From the NCBI RefSeq assembly GCF_030247185.1, contig NC_080572.1:208783435-208847434 (forward strand): 64,000 nucleotides of DNA, given 5' to 3'. A program made the translations under genes and the position numbers. The notes under the pieces were generated by a model. The model was given only the letters and a program-made list of their open reading frames with translations, did no database searches and was not told where the DNA came from. The stretch is from Malaya genurostris. Its lineage: Eukaryota; Arthropoda; Insecta; Diptera; Culicidae. How positions within the stretch are numbered: position 1 is the first letter of the stretch; each line of letters begins with the position of its first letter. This document shows, piece by piece, positions 22,620 through 33,954 of the stretch.

Positions 22620-25600
22620 CATATGAAGAATTACGCGCTAAATCGTATTCAGAGTTGGCAGCACCCTCTCAGATTTGAATGAAACTTGCAGTACATAAAG
22701 ACTTTGCCACAAAAACACTTTGCATAATTTGTTTTTCCAAAAAATGTTCTAGACTGTCTTTTGAAAAGAGGCAAACTATTTTTACCAATTATGACTGTAC
22801 TCGAAAAATGATAAATCCAATAAAAGAAGTGTTGTATGTGTGATTTTTTAAAAATTAGTCATGTTTTTGAAAAAAAATCCCAATGAAAAAATCGATTTTA
22901 AAAATTTAAAGTCGATTTGCAAAAAAAAACCATTTGTTATTTGGTTTAAATTTTGTTACAAGATAGGTGCTTATGATCCCTACCTACAGTCAAAAACTCA
23001 AGTTGGGCCATTTTAAGGAAAAAAAAGTTATTTATTTATTTCAGTGTAATTTTATCGAAAGCTAAGCCAACGAAAGTCATAATTATCTCAGAATTCAATG
23101 AAACTCAGTTCATGAGAAGATATTGTCTAATATAGCAACTACGTATATTTTTATTAAACAAAAATTCCATTCAAAAGAGTTTATGTCATTAAACATTGTT
23201 ATTATTATAAGTAATTGCATAATTACTTCTTTATTTTCTTGTTTAGTTTTGAGGAATAATCGATGAAATGAATAACCACCACAACATTATGTATTGGGCT
23301 TTACACAAATATTTATTTTTATACAAAAAATTTTTCTTAAATCTATCATCGTGCATGCTATTTCTTTACAAGGAAAAAATCTTTGGTTCATCTTATGAAT
23401 TAGAATACCTTTTCGCCTCCACTTTGCCACCAGATATAACTGTTGAATTTCTGAAAGCCGCGTTCTTCGGACATTTTGTTGTACTGTTCAGTGGATATGA
23501 AGCAGAAATTTAATTTCGTAATAATTTTATCAGTTTGTTAGACTGCCCATTTTTAAAACTCTCGAGGGGTTGTTACGGTATTTTCATAGTCGTGAGCAAA
23601 ACTGTTTGTTTACATTCGTTTGAGCGTGCCTCCAATAGCATCACAGGGACCATTTCCATAGAATGTTGCAAAAAATGCCATTCTGCGCTTAACTCATACT
23701 TGGACTGGAATCTACACTGGCTTGTAAAGTTTTTTTATATTTTAGCATCTATTATTTTTTAAATGAATAACTGAACTGCAATTTCATCTGATATGAAAAT
23801 AAAATTAACATTTACAAGTTCATTGTTTTTCATATAGTAAACACTAAATGGATGTATTGTTGTTTACGAATTTTCCAACGATATCCTTAAGTAGCATTTT
23901 GAATAATAAATGAATAATTTCCAGAAAAAACCACAAATCGCAAGAATTTTTCGTCTTCTTTTTATGAATCTTTTTTATTCCTTACCAGTGTTGAGAAAAT
24001 TTTAATCAGAAAAAGATCATTTCACTATCACTCGTGAAAAAATCGGTTCAAGAGATTTCCTAAAAAAGAACTTTGTGACTGAAAAAATCACTGAATTCAT
24101 GAAACAAGCATCCACAAAAACCACGAAGTTCACAAGTGATTTTTTGTGTTAGCGAAACTTGATGACGAATGTTCACCCAAATTAATGTCGCTAAAGAGAT
24201 AATCGAAAGGGAGAACAGTCTCCAATGATAACTCGATGCTAAATTTCCACTACTCTTCAGTTCGATACCGAAGTGATTCGTGCAAGATTTATTTATTATA
24301 TTTTCATCAATAAAAATGTCTCTGCTGAATAAATTCGCAACTGAACCGCAACTTAGAAATAATGACAGCAATATTTTCGAAGCACGTAGGGTGATTAATA
24401 TGAACAAATATATTTTTGCTACATTCCAAATAGTGATTATAGCGACGAAAGGCTTTTTTAATTCCAGCTGGCTGATCACACTGTACTGTTGAGATTAAAC
24501 TGAATAAAACACTATTTAGAATAAAATTGATTCATAGATGTAAAAGGAGCGCCGCATTGTCAGCAAGTCACGAACACAGTAAGCGCAGTGTTTGAATGGC
24601 GCGTTTGAATTGACATAGCTGCGGTAGCCTGCACTCCTGTTACGTCTGCGTATGTTATTCAAGCTAAATGGCATGGCATGGCTAATGTTTTTTAGTCAGT
24701 TGCATATCATGCTTTGTGATTGTTTTTTTTTACCAGTACAACTTTTATTAATCACAGAACTTGCTGCTTTTATTATTGATGTAGTGCTGAAAATAATTCA
24801 AATACATCACCACTATTAATCCACTTATCAACAACCCTACGCACACTGAACATTTTCAAAAAGGTTCAGTTTTTGTTCATCGGCGAATGAATTCATACTG
24901 TATTCTGCAAAGGGTTGAGATACAACGGCTAAGAGAAATTCATTTCCCAAAAATCTAGGTATCTCGCAACAAAATTTGATTCAAATAAAAATTAATTATT
25001 TTTTGCAAATCTTAAAATTTTTGAAATTGATATTTTGCAATGAAGTCGATTACGATTTTTCCCGTGTTTTTATTCGAAAATTTAACTAATTTAATAATTT
25101 CACTCAAACAATACTTTTTTGTAGGATTTCTCAGTGTTTGTCCACATCCATTTGAAAATTGTCAATATTCTATCTTAATCTTAAATCTAAACACAATTCA
25201 AAACAAAACGATGAGTATCAGTTACCCAAAGGAATGAAGCGAAGCCAAATATGTGTCTATCGAATTAAAAACAAAAAAGATGACACAACCAACACACAAG
25301 CTTTTGTAATCCAACAATTATGCTAATTGCCGAAACAGCATTCCGTCTTTTCAAATTCAGCGTAAAACCTACCTTGAAATAAAATACGAACCGAAAACAT
25401 CAGAGCCAGCTCCATAAGCTGACTCTTGTTAAGATTACCACATCACTCCGACCGACACCTCGACGCATTTTGTTTAACGGTAATGAACCTGAGTGCAGGG
25501 AAAAAGGCAAGTTGAGCTTTCAGTACATTGTTCTTTTAAAAAAAAGATATTCTTTTAAGGGAGAATGGGGCTTCGATGTCGATGAATGATATAAAGTAGC

Positions 25601-28350
25601 AATTTATTGACAAAACGAATTAACAAACAGTGCTAATTTATATGCATTGATAGAAATAAAATAATTTTCCACGTGTTTCACAATCGTTCAATTTTTCCCC
25701 TAGCTCACGCGACACCAATCTTGAGCTGCCCGAGGAAAATGAATGCTGAAACCCGGTACCGTGCGGGCCGCTTTTCCTACTGAATATTAATTTAAATGTG
25801 GGCCAACAGTCAAGGCTCGAAACGCGAAACATTTAAATGGTGCTAATCTGCCAGTCGAGTTTTATCATTTGACTAGCATCCGTTTTAATATCGCATGGCG
25901 AAACAAAGAATCTTGCCTGCCGACCGATCCGTCCAACCCCGCTTCGGACGGATTTTCCCGAGATGATAAATTTGAGACGCCCCGTGCGTTCGTGTGTGCG
26001 TGCGTGCGTGCGTAAGAAGCCTTGACTGGAATTTTTTTTCCTGCCGTTTGCCGACATCGTTGGTGTGGGTAAATGCGAGCTCACGAGCTGGAATAACGAG
26101 GCGACTTGTAAAGTATTTTGTAATTAAGAAGTTCACAGATTTATCCTGCTCCACTGACAGAGTATAAACAGCATGCGAACGTTTTCGAAAATGCGGAATA
26201 AGTCGACTGTCTTCCAAATCCTGGTTTATGCCGAAGCATGGATGTCTCCATGGTGTGGTGTTTTGACTCGAAAATTCTGACAAATACTTAGGGGGTTCTT
26301 TGGAAGAGAATGGTAAAATCGTTTTCTGTTTCGAGAAATTATCAGATTCGTTCATCAGTATAAGATCTAACATTCAATATTGATGGAAACGAATCGGAAA
26401 TACCGTACGTCAATTGATGTAATGGAGTCATATACAACGTGAGAATGTAGGATTTGAAAATAGAACTCACAGATTGCAAACAAAGAAATCATCTTCACAA
26501 TCTGGTTTTCTCGAAAAATATGCATTCCATCGAAAGTCGATTGCATCAGTATTTTTTCCTTGTATTGACTAGTGAAATGGAAAGCTATCCTATCATATCC
26601 GAATGCTTGGATTTTTTTTTGTTTTGGCAGGATTTGGTAACTTACCTTTACGTTCGATCTCGGACTGCCATATGGTTTCGGAGAAGAGGTTAGTCAAACT
26701 AATCATGTTGAAACATGACCATGATATTGAACTTTATTCTATGATAATTTGCTTACGACTGAAATCGAATTTTTGCGTGTCTGATTTTCTTTATTTTATG
26801 AACCTTCGTCTTGCCTGAGAAACATTCTCATCAAGACTCCGTCTTTTTATCGCATTTATTTAAAGTGCAGAATGACCTCGATCGTGTAGTACTGGCTGAT
26901 CTTAGTCAGCACCTTTCGTTACTAGCACCAACAAACTAAGAACTGTTCTAAAATTCTGAAATAATCATTTTCGAAGAAATATTTGGAGTAGAATTGTATC
27001 TAAGCTTACATGAAATACTCAAAAAAATTTGTGCCTAAATTACCAAAACTAATTTTAGCAATGAATTTGCGGTAAGTGTGTAGTCCAACGTCAACAGTTT
27101 GAACTACTCTATAGGGGTTCTATTGAAGAAAAGATCACATCACTGTGAAACCCGACTTTTGACGCGAAAATCGTTCTATACCATTCGAAACAGCTCGATG
27201 TGTTCACAAAATGACAGTGTTCATAGTTTTCTCGGAGATGGTTGAACCTATAGCTCCTATAGTCATTCAGATGACTGTTAAATTTTACCAGCATTGGGCT
27301 ATTGGTTCCGAAATTATACGGTGATTAATGTTAAAAATGTAAACTTTTCATTCAAAATGACGGTATGCGAATAACGTTAAAAAAATCATTAAAACTATTT
27401 AAATTTAGGGTAACGGTACCCCATTCATCTCAGCTTCAGTAGTACCAAAACCATAAGTTAGAAGAAGCTATCCCGTGGCTATAACCGCAGTATCGCATCA
27501 CAAATATGCTCAGCATTTTATGATAAAATTTTCTGTAGTAAGAGATAACCACAAATAACTCTAAATTGAAGTTTTCCAAAATGTTTAGTATGAACGAGCA
27601 TTAAGGTGAAATTCAGTACCAGAATAATTCGCGTAAAATGTTCAACCACATGAATTGAACGAATCATCGTGCAAATCCTAAGATAAGACCTGACAACTTG
27701 TATCTTATTCTTCCTTCCGAGTCATCTTTCTTCGCCCTGTTGAATAAATAGCAACTGCCTGTTTACGTATCGGCACAGTGTTGCCATATTGCCGGATCTT
27801 TTGGAATTAAGAAAAAAAGTTAAGTTTGGATAGAAATGCTCAGTTCGACAACAACACTTCATCCTCCTCGTAAAAGAAAACCATACCAAAGTGAATTAAC
27901 ACTAATTTAATAGATCGTTTTTAGTTACACTTTGATACAATGAAGAGAAAAACGGCTTGATGGTCATTTTAATTACATAGTCTCCCACTACAAATATTTA
28001 TTACAGATGAGGTTGAAAAAATAGTGAAACCTTAACTGAAAATTTCCATTTTCATTGGTGAGCCAAAACTATACATTTTATTGAACTTATTTTCTCATTT
28101 TCTCTATACTTGGCATCATTGTTCGCGTACACTGCAAAAGTTTTATTTTTTCACAAGGGTGAGGGTGGCAACATCAAAATCAGCCAATCAGAAAGTGGTC
28201 CATTTTGACATAAAGTTCGAACAAAAGCAGCTCCCCCAGTTGGCTGGTCTTGTCTTAGTGCAAAACCGACACACAGGAATGCGAAATGTTTTCAGTGATT
28301 GAGCGCAGTGGGCTTACGACGCGTGTTGTTCGCTAGTAAAATAGACACTA
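22620..28350. other. No gene recognised; repeat fragments
   Basis: AT-rich, with many chance open frames. A fragment of the TACAC/AGATGTAAA-GGAGCG family lies near 24535-24660. A short GTGC-type run lies at about 25990-26013. A GGTTTTCAC/CGAAACAGCTCGATGTGTT stretch at 27060-27330 resembles the GGAACCGGAAGTCGGA repeats. A GGGTAACGGTACCCCATTC end at 27409 resembles the TIR of the element at 5814-7437, but no partner end was found. Confidence 0.45.
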
Positions 28351-28476
28351 AGGTTGATGTCAGAGTGAGCGCGGAACGCGGACCGAAGCGAAGCGACAGG
28401 TTTGCTTTGATCAAATGCAACTAGCTCACACGCGCGCCTAGACGCTTCGCGTTACGCTTTCACTCTGACATCAACC
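28351..28476. mobile_element. 126-bp GC-rich MITE with TA duplication
   Basis: The left AGGTTGATGTCAGAGTGA and its exact complement on the right form the outer inverted repeat; weaker pairing continues inward (GCGGAACGCG against CGCGTTACGC). TA lies on each side (28349-28350, 28477-28478). It stands out for its GC-rich centre with GAAGCGAAGCG in an AT-rich region. It has no coding sequence. Confidence 0.85.
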
Positions 28477-29020
28477 TAACTATGTATAACTTTTAATTGG
28501 TTTTCTTGCCTATTACGAAATTGTTAATTTTTTGTTACTGATCAAAGCCTTTCGCATGATGACAATACTTCTACCTAGCTGATTCCAACTATGCATCATT
28601 TTATACAATAACTGAATGATGTTCGAGCAAGACATTTTTCATATGAAATTACAACTGACTTGTAAGATATTCATTAAAAAAAAATGTAGTTTGTGATGAG
28701 CATATCATAGCAGTATATAAGTGAATAGTATTTTAACATTTCTAAAGAATTTTTGAAAGAATTATAGAAACTTTTTGTCCACGCCTGGCGTGTGGATATC
28801 TATAATTTATATGCTTGAATTCTAAAAATCGAAGATGACTGCTTTCGTTTTGTGAATGTTCTTTCAAATCGCCATACAGTTTGTATTTTCGAGACGTGTT
28901 AGATAAATAAGTGTATGAATACAATGTCATATTAATCCCAACTTTTATTTAAAAATTCTAGAAGGTCAAAAACGATTTGTTGATGATTTGTCAGATTATG
29001 AATGAGTTTGATTTGATATA

Positions 29021-30038
29021 TGGGCTGAAAATTCCTGGGTCTAATAAAGAGAACACGATTTATTTGGTTCAAAACTAACTTTATTCATCAAAGCAATCTC
29101 CATTAAAAGCTATTGTAGAACGATTCATCTTTTGCCTCAAAATAGGCCTCAGTTTCAGCGATAACCTGTTAATTCGTGCAAAATTTCTTTCCGGCTAGTA
29201 TTTTCTTCTGGTGCGAATAGCCAGTAGTCGCTGGGAGCCAAATCTGGCGAATACGATTGATGTGGGAGCAATTCGAAGTTCGATTCATGTTGTTTTGCCA
29301 TTGTTTTGATTGACTTGTTACACGGTGCGTTCTCTTGATGAAACAAAATTTATTTTTTTGCCATATGTGGTAGTTTTTATGCAATCCAATAATGCTACAT
29401 AATATTCATTGATAATGGTATTAACTTTCTCAAGATAGTCGATTAATATTACACCACACACATCCTAAAATACCGAGGCCATAACCTTTCCAGCCGATTG
29501 CTGGGGACGATTTGGACGAGGTTTGCCAGTTGCTGTCAACTCAGATGACGATCGTTTTGATTTCGGAGTGAAGTGATGAATCCATGTTTCATCCATTGGC
29601 ACATATCGACTCAAAAATTCCGGTTTGTTACGTTTAAACATAGCCAACACTGCTCAGAATCATCAACATGCTTTCGTTTTTGGTCAACAGTGAGCAAATG
29701 CGGCACCCACTTTGAACTGAGCTTTCTCGTAGGTAAATGCTCATGCAACGTAAAGCCAACACGTTCTTTTGATATCTTTACGATGCCAGCAAACTCACGC
29801 AACTTCACTTTTCGGCGTCCACTGTCCACGACGTCCATTAAAACACGAAATTGTTTTTTATCCATTGTTCTGAAAATAACAACATTAGCGTCATTCGTAG
29901 CTCAATAACTCACAAACTAATGAATAGAATATCATGAAATTTAAACAGCTGTATTTTAAAGGTTAGTATTAACTGAAAAATGGTGACTGCAATAAAACTA
30001 GTGCCATCTATGTGTTAGGCCCAGTACTTTTCAGCCCA
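29021..30038 (-). mobile_element. Mariner (DD34D) copy, internally deleted and mutated
   Basis: Inverted ends TGGGCTGAAAA-TCCTGGGTCT (left) and its near-complement (right) bound about 1.0 kb; the left flank has TA and the right a decayed TG. On the minus strand ATG at 29865 starts MDKKQFRVLM, then joins directly to the RRKVKLREFAGIVKISKERV helix, missing roughly 75 residues of the usual DNA-binding region. A frameshift near 29640 leads into DETWIHHFTPKSK (first Asp). The second catalytic residue is Glu in FHQENAPCNKS where Asp is expected. The third is present in SPDLAPSDYWLF, 34 residues later. It cannot make an active transposase. Confidence 0.88.
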
Positions 30039-30483
30039 TGTGTTAGTTCCAGAATCCAGATCGAAAATTCATATCGTGAATTCTGAGTTTGAAATTCTAA
30101 ATTACAGTTCCGGATTTGAATCCCGAACTTAAATTAGTCCTAAAGTCTAGCCAAAGAACCAGTTTCAGAATTAGCAATTATGATTCAGTTCCAGTTTTTC
30201 TATTTGAGGGATATTCCGCTGTATTGGGTGAAACTCAATAGTTTCAAGAGAAAGTTCCATGTCACTGAGGTGAATAATTTCATGGCATTTTTCTGTAAGG
30301 ACAAGGTGCCAAATCGTGCCGAAATAGAACAGCACAATTGATGTTGCTTGGAGCAAAGCTGCAATCGATTTTACTGGCACACTTGAACATAAATTTCCTG
30401 GTTGATGTTTCTGTCGTGATGTAAATAGATGAAGCTCTTAGAGCCACTGAACAGACGGCTTACCACACACGGGGGTCTTTTTC

Positions 30484-30572
30484 TACGCGGATTTCCGAAG
30501 TTACGCGGTTTTTTAGGATTTCCGAAGTTACGCGATTTTTTTATACGCGGATTTCCCAAGTTACTCGGTTTT
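30484..30572 (+). repeat. Short tandem GCGGATTTCC/TTACGCGGTT array
   Basis: Three imperfect tandem units of about 30 bp alternate GGATTTCCGAAGTTACGCG-type segments with T-runs. The same design (CACGG plus T-runs) forms the ends of the element at 38109-39273. It follows CACACGGGGGTCTTTTTCTA, resembling that element's terminus. Confidence 0.7.
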
Positions 30573-30689
30573 ATTGACCAGACTTCGAGATCTGGTGTTA
30601 TCCCAAAATTTTTTTTAGGTCACATCTTTGACACTTAGACCATTTCAGATTTAAAAAAAATGTTTTTTTGGATTTTTTATGTTTTCTAG

Positions 30690-31620
30690 TGTCTATGTGT
30701 ATGAGACAAATAATGTCACTTGGTTTTCTCAGAGATGGCTGATCCGATTTTCACAAACTCAGATTCAAATTAGAGGTATTATGGTTCCATACATCCGACT
30801 TCCGGTTCCGGATTTACTACGCAATATGTACAAATCCATGAGAAAATGCTCCCTCAATTTTCTCGGAAATTTCTCAACCGATTTAAAAAAAAATGGATGC
30901 AAATAAAAAGTTTTCTAAAAAGTCCCTCGGAGTTCATCCAAATCCGACTTTCGTTTCCGGTATTACAGCGCGATAAGTGAAAAATTTTCAATTTCACGAG
31001 TATTTTTTCAAAAGTGTTGGTGAAACAAGGTGCAAATTTTTATAAAGCTCACAAGAAAATCCATCTAAGTAAGTGGATAAATAAATCTACTTTGAGACTA
31101 CTAGTCCTCGGTTTTCCGCTTCCGAGAGCACCGGTCATAGTGAAGAAATGCTTCAAAAGCAGAACTCACTTTAATTTCTTCGTATCGGTTAAACCGATTT
31201 TCACAAATCATAGTTCAAGTTAAAGCTCTCAGTGTCTTAAAAGATGCACTGTGCAATTTCATCCAGATTCGATTTCCGGTTCCGAAATTAAAGGGCGATG
31301 AGTATCAAAACTTTCAAACTGTCATTACAAAATTATGCAAAACCCGTACGCATCGGTACGTGCTGGTACGGAAGAAGAAACCACCACCGCCAAGCACACA
31401 GCGTGCTTTGTTCAACTTTGTATAGCGTGCAGGGTTGCCACATTTAAATCTATATCAACTTGACATAACTGTTTTCAAATTGAAAAGTTTATGGTAGTTT
31501 ATAGACAAAGAAAGTTTTAGAAGTTTGAAAAAAAAAACATCACTAGAAGATTCTGTTTCTAGTGATGTTTTTGAAAATATAAGTAATATGAGAAAGGCAT
31601 CATCACATCATTAGGTGGAT
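30690..31620 (-). repeat. Dispersed repeat, GGAACCGGAAGTCGGA family, inverted copy
   Basis: Read on the minus strand it begins CCACCTAATGATGTGATG and runs through TTGAAAACAGTT, GGCAACCCTGCACGC, GCACGTACCGATGCGTAC and CGGAACCGGAAATCGAAT in the same order as the copies at 5056 and 12770. It is non-coding. Both the + and - oriented copies keep the order, which supports one ancestral element of about 0.9-1 kb. Confidence 0.7.
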
Positions 31621-31625
31621 TAAAA

Positions 31626-33004
31626 AAGTTTTTCTTGCTGTGGTATTACAGAAACAAAAGTATGGTAATAAATTTTATTACTCGAAAATCGATTATTGCG
31701 CAAAATAACATGGGGACAGGCATTACCAGTGTATGCGGGTGGACTTACAGTAGATCCGAATTTGATTATCAGATAACTTTCATATAACTGCTGTTAAGAA
31801 GGCCAAAATGAGTTTTAATGGGCTTCCAGCAAGAACATCCGGCCATATAATAACGAATTTCGCTATACCAGCTTAAACCCGCCTGATGGTTTGTTTGTTA
31901 GAAGGGTGCGTCTTACTTATTTCAGACCTTCAAGGAGAAACACAAGAACAGAACTACATGTTGCAATATACTATGATAAATATTTTACTCTAGGATAAGC
32001 TTCAACCTACAAGCGATTTCGCACCCTCTCATTCTGCTACTAACGCAGAAGGCGATAGCACCCAGTCGACGCCGTTATATTGACCAAATGTCACCATAGA
32101 CGCTCGGGGAGGCATGAGATAGGAACTTGTGAGGACTTTGTTATCTCACCACTTGACGACCACTATTAATGAATGGTTTCATATTCCGCATTTAAAGATA
32201 CCATAGGCAACAGACTGAAAGCAATTAAAACCAGCATTATTAAATTTTGTCTCAGTTAAAGGTTTCCGTTTTTTTGTTAGGATTTTCATATTCACAACGC
32301 CGAATTTCTAGGCCTGTCGTCTAGGTATCTAACTAACTTTTCGGTGTGCTTGAAAACTCCTCACAAGTGATGACGTGTAATGTCGGCATCGGAGTGAAAA
32401 ATAAAAAAAAACGCAGGAATACTTCAAAAAACTTGAAACTTTCTCGGGTTGAAAAGATTTCACACGTCGGAAAACTTTGGCGACCCCCAGAGGAACTGGA
32501 AGGTGAATAAATATATCCATTACATGGAGCGCAAAGCAAAAAACGAAACGGGTTGATGGGAGACTGAAAAGTTTGCTGCACCATGTTGAACCAAACTTGG
32601 AAAAGAAGAAAACTTGTGATATGCACGAGTATGGCAATGCACATAACGAGAAAGTTTTTCGGATTTTTTTTTCTGACTATCCCTAACTTACAACTACAGA
32701 AGTTTGGGTTTTTTGGAAATTTCGATGCCACCCAAAGTGGCGGAATTTTTTTAAAGGAGAAGAGTGAGTAAAGATTTATTCTAAGATTTAAACATGGAGC
32801 GCTGGTGATTTTGTCTATCATTGAATGGCAATGGCGAACTTAAATATTTAAATTCCGTTAGATGTCTTCGATTCGATGTGTATTCCAACCGATTGTCTAA
32901 TTTTACAGCTGAGAAACGAATATTGTGAGCTCTCATAGTCGTTCCGTTTAAATGTTGCATAAATTTGAAACCGTCTTTTTTCTCTGTCTCTCTCTTTTTC
33001 ACAG
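31626..33004 (+). other. Intron sequence upstream of the luna exon
   Basis: No gene is recognised. The last part ends in a strong polypyrimidine tract (TTTTTTCTCTGTCTCTC) and CACAG at 33000-33004, a good splice acceptor. Open frames on either strand at 32329-32821 lack motifs. Confidence 0.7.
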
Positions 33005-33746
33005 ACTTGCTACGAAATGGAACGATACCTGAAGGATGAGCCAAAACTGCAGACTTTCAAAAAGCTACCAGCCGATTTAGACACACCATGGGACCTGTTT
33101 GCTGCGCCCGGGCCGATAGCGGGCTGGAAAGTAGAAGTAGATTCTTACTGTATAGAAGAACTAAACTTAAATGATAGAAACTCCGACTTACACTCGAGCT
33201 CGTCGTCCTCCTCCTCCTCGTCGTCATCGCCCTGTTCCGGATCGTGGGACAGCAGTTCATCGCTGAGCTGTGCAGTGGTGATGAAAAAAGAGCGCCTCGA
33301 TCCAGACGACGACGATGGTAACAATTCCGACAGCTATGACGAGCAGAGTGAAAAGTTTGGCAAAATCTCCGTGCACCATCATCATCACCACCACCCGCAG
33401 AATGCGATCGAGCTACGGTTAGTGGCACGAGCGACGACCTCCGACCTGTTACCAACGTTAACACCTCCCTCGTCGCCGGAATCACACCTCAGTATAGGCA
33501 GCAAGGGCATTACGACACTGGCGGCAACCGTGAAAACCGAACCGGAGATTGCACTGCTAGATCATCAGGGCATCCTGAGGGTATCGACAGGGACGCACAT
33601 ACCCCGGAATGCGATCGTCCGGCTGACGACGTCCAGCAGTAAAGGTGGCGTCGGGTTAACACGGGTGATACAGGTCAGTCCCCAGCTCCAAGCTGCCATT
33701 GCACAGCGGAGTTCCGCGACGTCATCCAGTGCGCCATTTTCATCAG
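33005..33746 (+). CDS. luna: Kruppel-like factor luna (KLF6/7 type), internal coding exon
   Basis: The acceptor at 33004 is followed in frame by TCYEMERYLKDEP. This matches the KLF6/7 N-terminal segment (TCLELERYLQSEP in human KLF6), so the real start lies in an upstream exon and the ATG at 33017 is probably an internal Met. The exon encodes 247 codons plus one base: WDLFAAPGPIAGWK, a Ser run (about 33199-33230), an acidic stretch, seven His (33375-33395), TLTPPSSPES, which matches the conserved TPPSSPE of KLF6, and a possible sumoylation site VKTE (about 33527-33538). It ends at CAG/GTAGGT. The product is a nuclear DNA-binding transcription factor of the KLF family that binds GC/CACCC-type boxes. 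The low-complexity runs suggest a flexible regulatory region. The gene is host, not transposon. Confidence 0.92.
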
Positions 33747-33813
33747 GTAGGTTACCGGCAATTTGGCTATTTGGTTTTTCCTATAGTCTGCATTATTCTT
33801 TCCTATCCCACAG
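33747..33813 (+). other. luna: luna short intron (67 bp)
   Basis: It starts GTAGGT and ends TTCTTTCCTATCCCACAG. Removing it joins G to TG (Val) and moves the reading frame from the exon at 33005 to that of the zinc-finger exon. An open frame happens to run through it, which would otherwise suggest a false 318-residue protein ending without a finger. Confidence 0.9.
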
Positions 33814-33954
33814 TGACAAGCTCGAAACATCACCAGCGACAGCACGATCACAGTCCGGATTCGAAACGACGGATACACAAGTGTCAATTTCTTGGCTGCA
33901 AAAAAGTGTACACCAAGAGCTCGCATCTGAAGGCACACCAGCGAACGCATACAG
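33814..33954 (+). CDS. luna: Kruppel-like factor luna, exon with first zinc finger
   Basis: This 141-nt exon continues in frame with a Ser/His/Gln-rich linker, SPDSKRRIHKCQF and then a complete C2H2 finger (C-x4-C-x12-H-x3-H). KVYTKSSHLKAHQRTHT is almost identical to finger 1 of KLF6 and KLF7. The donor CAG/GTTAGT at 33954/33955 splits the Gly codon of the HTG linker, the site expected between fingers 1 and 2 in this family. The two remaining fingers (EKPYRCSW..., FKCSHCDR...) are not found in the following 30 kb, so the next intron is very long or the next exon is beyond the window. With the preceding exon, 294 codons of the protein are visible. Confidence 0.95.

Noticed and set aside
23830..23900. 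MDVLLF... as a possible first luna exon
   Set aside because: Only the first four residues resemble the KLF6/7 start; the GYFSA...SLEEYWQQ part and a donor site do not follow.
24060..24479. 139-residue minus-strand frame with hydrophobic stretches
   Set aside because: Composition simply follows the AT-rich DNA; there is an overlapping frame on the other strand and no motif.
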